Source: Synergistales bacterium (lineage in GTDB: Bacteria; Synergistota; Synergistia; Synergistales; Aminobacteriaceae). Taken from it: 64,000 bases of DNA. The position numbers and the translations under genes were made by a program. This document shows positions 61,444-64,000 of this stretch, in pieces. The DNA lies in assembly GCA_025997955.1 (NCBI GenBank), contig BNVH01000005.1, positions 13,564 to 77,563 of the forward strand. The letters are read 5' to 3'. Within the stretch, counting starts at the first letter, position 1, and each line of letters opens with the position of its first letter. The notes beneath the pieces were generated by a model. It was not told the origin of the DNA. It made no database searches and worked only from the letters and a program-made list of their open reading frames with translations.

Positions 61444-63636
61444 TCAGAAACCTATACGGCTTGTTTGGAGTTTCGCTTTCAAAGACTCCTCGCGCCGGAG
61501 CGCCGCTATTAGGGTGTCATGGTTGACCGTCGGGCTGTCCGCGAAAAATAAGTTGTACTGCGAACGAACGGCGTGAAAGTCGCCCGGGGTCAACATCGAA
61601 AAGCTCCGAAGCTCGTTTTCTAAGAAGTCGGGCAGTTTTTGGGAGCACAGCGGGGCGAGAAGCTCGGAGTAGAGGGCTTGAGCCTGTTCAGGCTTCGCGT
61701 AGCCAAACGCCACCTTGTGAGAAAAACGCCTTATAGCCGCCGCGTCTAAATTCTCCAAACGGTTGGTGGTGCATATACAAAAGCCCCGGCATTCTTCGAG
61801 CGCTGTTAAAAACTCGTTGACAAGGCTCGTTTCCCATGAACGCTGCGCTATTTCCCGTGAATAGAGAAACGTGTCGACCTCATCTATAAGCAGCACGGAG
61901 CCGTCCTTCTCCACGCGCCTGAAAGCCTCGGCGATTTGCTGTTCCGCCACTCCGACATAGGGGCTGAGCAAGTCGCTTGCGCGTCTTACAAAGCACTCGC
62001 GGTCCAATTCCTTGGCTATATGCCTTGCGAGCGCCGTTTTGCCCGTGCCGGGAGGGCCATAAAAAAGTATGGTCGCGCACCCTTGGGGCAGCGGAGTCTC
62101 ACTTCGCATTGCGGAGTCAACGCGGCGGCATTTGTCTATCAGGTCTTGCAGGGAACTGTCGAGAGAAATTCCGTCAGGGTTGAAATCACGCTTCTCCTCT
62201 TTAGATTTGTCCTTTCTATCTGTCGCTTCGCCGTCTCGGGAGAGAGTAGAATAGGCGCATAGAGCCAGTTCTACTGCGTCGCTCAGTTCGCTCTTCGCGT
62301 ATCCGAGCTCCTTGGCCTGACTTACAGCTTTTTCTATAATGGCGGCTGAGACCTGATAATTGTCCGCTAAGGTTTTTAACTTTGGTTCGGTGAAGCAGTT
62401 CTTCACTCCGTACCGCGCGACAATTTCCTTCCATATGCCCTGCCTCTCGGTCTTGCCCAATGCCTCAAAGCAAACACTGAAGGAAAAACGGCGGCGCACA
62501 GCCGGGTCGATGTGCTCTATTCGGTTGGTTATCCATATTATCCGCTTGTCGGGCGCCTCCATAAAGGAGTTGAGCCACGCTTTGTCCTTGGTATTGCTTC
62601 CGCCTCTCCAGCTTGTGTCGAGAAGGCGCTCCGCTTCGTCAACCAAAACAAAAGAGCCTTTATATCTGCGGGCGATGTTCAAACAGGCGACAAGAGAAGC
62701 CCGACGGTCGCCGTCATTGTCGCCTTCACGACTGCTTACCGCCCATGCTTTGACGCCCAATGATTTGGCGAGGCTTCGGACGAAAGTCGTCTTTCCCGTT
62801 CCCGGAGCGCCGTACAGAATAATATGCACAGGCCCCGTCTCTTTTTGGGTCAAGAGCGCGCTGACGTACCGCACGTCCTCCTCGGGGATGCGGAACTTGT
62901 CGAGGCTCAGGGTTTCGCCTGCGAGAGGAGCGCAAAAGAATTTGCTCATATCGCTTAGATTCGTCGTTTCCCAAAAAGGAACGACCGCGCTCTCTATACG
63001 AAAATAACGGTCTATGTCTAAGATGCCGCAGGAGACTAACTCCGTAATGCTATCCTTTAAGCAAGTCGGATTCATGCTCAATGCGGTCGTAAGAAGGTTT
63101 CTGTTGCCCTGCCGCCAGATTTCCAGATGATCTTCAAAATAGTTTTCCAGTACGGAGTTCGTTTGATTGAAGTACACAAATTCACACAAAGCCAAGGACT
63201 CTTGGCTTATGTCGAAGGTTTTTTTCAGGAGTTTTCTCACGCGCGCGTAATAAAAGCGGTCATGCGCCGCGACTCCGGCGGCGACGCGGCATGACTGCAT
63301 TATATATATTTTAATTATATTTTTTGTGCAGGGAAAATCCCTGACAATGTCGTCGAAATAACTTTCCAACTTGTGACTTGACCAATTCGTAGCGATTGCC
63401 AGAGCCTCAAGAGCTTCACCGATTTCCGGCGTTTTCGGTAATTTCTTAAAAAAGTCAAAGGCATTCCTCAAAACAACACGCAAATCCCCGACGACCCATT
63501 TCAGGCAATTGAAAAAATAAGCAGTCATAGGAATATCTTGCTTCAAAAGCCGCAGCAGCCATTCCGCTGTTTTGCGCTGAACATACGATGTTTCTTTGTT
63601 GTCAAGCGCCGTTATATTGGTTTTTTGTTTTTTCAT
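61444..63636 (-). CDS. Double AAA+ ATPase with long helical N-terminus
   Basis: A 730-residue protein. Residues 1-240 are helical without known domain. AAA module 1: ILYGAPGTGKTTFVRSLAK (Walker A near 276), SFVLVDEAERLLD (Walker B), WITNRIEHIDPAVRRRFSF (sensor/arginine fingers). Module 2: LFYGPPGTGKTALARHIAK (near 527), VLLIDEVDTFLYSRE, CTTNRLENLDAAAIRRFSH. This is the architecture of Cdc48-like unfoldases but shorter and divergent. AAGGGG precedes the ATG. It heads the minus-strand array with DraG, GIY-YIG and macrodomain genes and is probably its motor. Confidence 0.9.
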   Translation of the reverse strand: MKKQKTNITALDNKETSYVQRKTAEWLLRLLKQDIPMTAYFFNCLKWVVGDLRVVLRNAFDFFKKLPKTPEIGEALEALAIATNWSSHKLESYFDDIVRDFPCTKNIIKIYIMQSCRVAAGVAAHDRFYYARVRKLLKKTFDISQESLALCEFVYFNQTNSVLENYFEDHLEIWRQGNRNLLTTALSMNPTCLKDSITELVSCGILDIDRYFRIESAVVPFWETTNLSDMSKFFCAPLAGETLSLDKFRIPEEDVRYVSALLTQKETGPVHIILYGAPGTGKTTFVRSLAKSLGVKAWAVSSREGDNDGDRRASLVACLNIARRYKGSFVLVDEAERLLDTSWRGGSNTKDKAWLNSFMEAPDKRIIWITNRIEHIDPAVRRRFSFSVCFEALGKTERQGIWKEIVARYGVKNCFTEPKLKTLADNYQVSAAIIEKAVSQAKELGYAKSELSDAVELALCAYSTLSRDGEATDRKDKSKEEKRDFNPDGISLDSSLQDLIDKCRRVDSAMRSETPLPQGCATILFYGPPGTGKTALARHIAKELDRECFVRRASDLLSPYVGVAEQQIAEAFRRVEKDGSVLLIDEVDTFLYSREIAQRSWETSLVNEFLTALEECRGFCICTTNRLENLDAAAIRRFSHKVAFGYAKPEQAQALYSELLAPLCSQKLPDFLENELRSFSMLTPGDFHAVRSQYNLFFADSPTVNHDTLIAALRREESLKAKLQTSRIGF

Positions 63637-64000
63637 TTGCCATTCCCCTTTTCGTTATGATAATAATGCAAAACTTAAATTTACGATCATTATTATCGCT
63701 AATGTCTGGTTGTTTTATAAGGAGGAGTTCAGGAAAAACTTTTTCCAGAAAACAAGGGTTAGCTAACCAATGTCAACAACTTAAGAAAAGCATGGAATAC
63801 CGCAATATCTGCTTAAAATACGTATTGACAAAATAAGCCGTGCTAAATAAGTCAGATGAATACCCTTATTCAGGGTATATCTCATTGGTTGAGGTGCGAG
63901 GAAATGCTTATTTTGTTTGATACAATACAGAGACTGCAGATACTTTTGTCACAAACTTCTACGTTGGAGACCGCGAGGTTGAAAACAACCTTCTTTACTC
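63637..64000. other. AT-rich right edge
   Basis: The divergent spacer upstream of the AAA gene. It contains an imperfect AAAAAC/GTTTTT inverted repeat near 63732-63752 and a perfect seven-base hairpin (63860-63866/63872-63878). A plus-strand ORF from ATG 63904 (GAGG upstream) is open to the window end but too short to judge; another frame reads FYVGDREVENNLLY at the very end without a start. Confidence 0.4.

Overview
The window reads as a chromosome segment from a strict anaerobe that ferments amino acids and has an outer-membrane type envelope. The best fit is the phylum Synergistota. That is an inference from gene content and style: paired ferredoxin-like aldo/keto reductases, a NifU-like scaffold beside a GGGtGRT protein, M20 amidohydrolase with DUF5058 membrane proteins, a YfcC carrier, serine uptake with L-serine ammonia-lyase, dTDP-rhamnose genes and many secreted proteins. 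Base composition is moderately GC-rich, with AT-rich spacers. No rRNA, CRISPR array or complete insertion sequence was seen.

Layout. 1-8511 (+): two Fe-S aldo/keto reductases, the Fe-S scaffold/GGGtGRT pair, a secreted cupin, a flavodoxin-fold oxidoreductase, then an operon of M20 amidohydrolase, DUF5058 protein, a second membrane protein and an HD protein. moaA lies convergent at 8512-9480. A YfcC carrier and a PfkB sugar kinase follow (9667-12035). 12117-18341 is an accessory island: a truncated pseudo-receiver/LytTR protein, a dynamin C-terminal remnant, a P-loop protein of double-GTPase type, a dynamin-like GTPase broken by one base, an Hsp70 ATPase domain without substrate-binding domain, and an EF-hand/zinc-metallopeptidase protein. 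18406-22659 (-) is a housekeeping run: small ORF, HIT, rpsU, yqeY, GT39-type membrane glycosyltransferase, glycerate kinase, with tRNA-Leu upstream. 22998-28528 (+): SYLF protein, small proteins, then a tightly coupled run of DegT aminotransferase, sugar-phosphate transferase, ruvB and SpoIID. 28521-34275 (-): cobalamin methionine synthase translationally coupled to rfbABDC.

34520-38777 (+): HDIG protein, NarL/NarX-type two-component pair, then a small accessory insertion (HEPN/MNT toxin-antitoxin, DUF5678-like plus retropepsin-like pair) bounded by duplicated junction DNA. 38802-39496 (-): DUF2064 transferase and a 26-residue zinc-knuckle ORF. 39619-42872 (+): leuCDB behind a promoter, a Leu-rich leader peptide and a textbook terminator/antiterminator. 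An orphan TRAP binding protein, sdaA with its symporter, and tRNA-Glu/tRNA-Gln follow. 47202-54640 (-): seven exported proteins, three sharing one undescribed domain, below a small zinc-ribbon gene.

54880-63636 is a second accessory region. It has a stand-alone M41-like peptidase, a Nudix protein, and a minus-strand array of double-AAA ATPase, ADP-ribosylglycohydrolase fusion, alpha/beta hydrolase, GIY-YIG fusion, coiled-coil membrane protein and macrodomain. The theme is ADP-ribose and nucleotide chemistry. This array and the dynamin/Hsp70 island are the two best candidates for undescribed conflict or stress systems.
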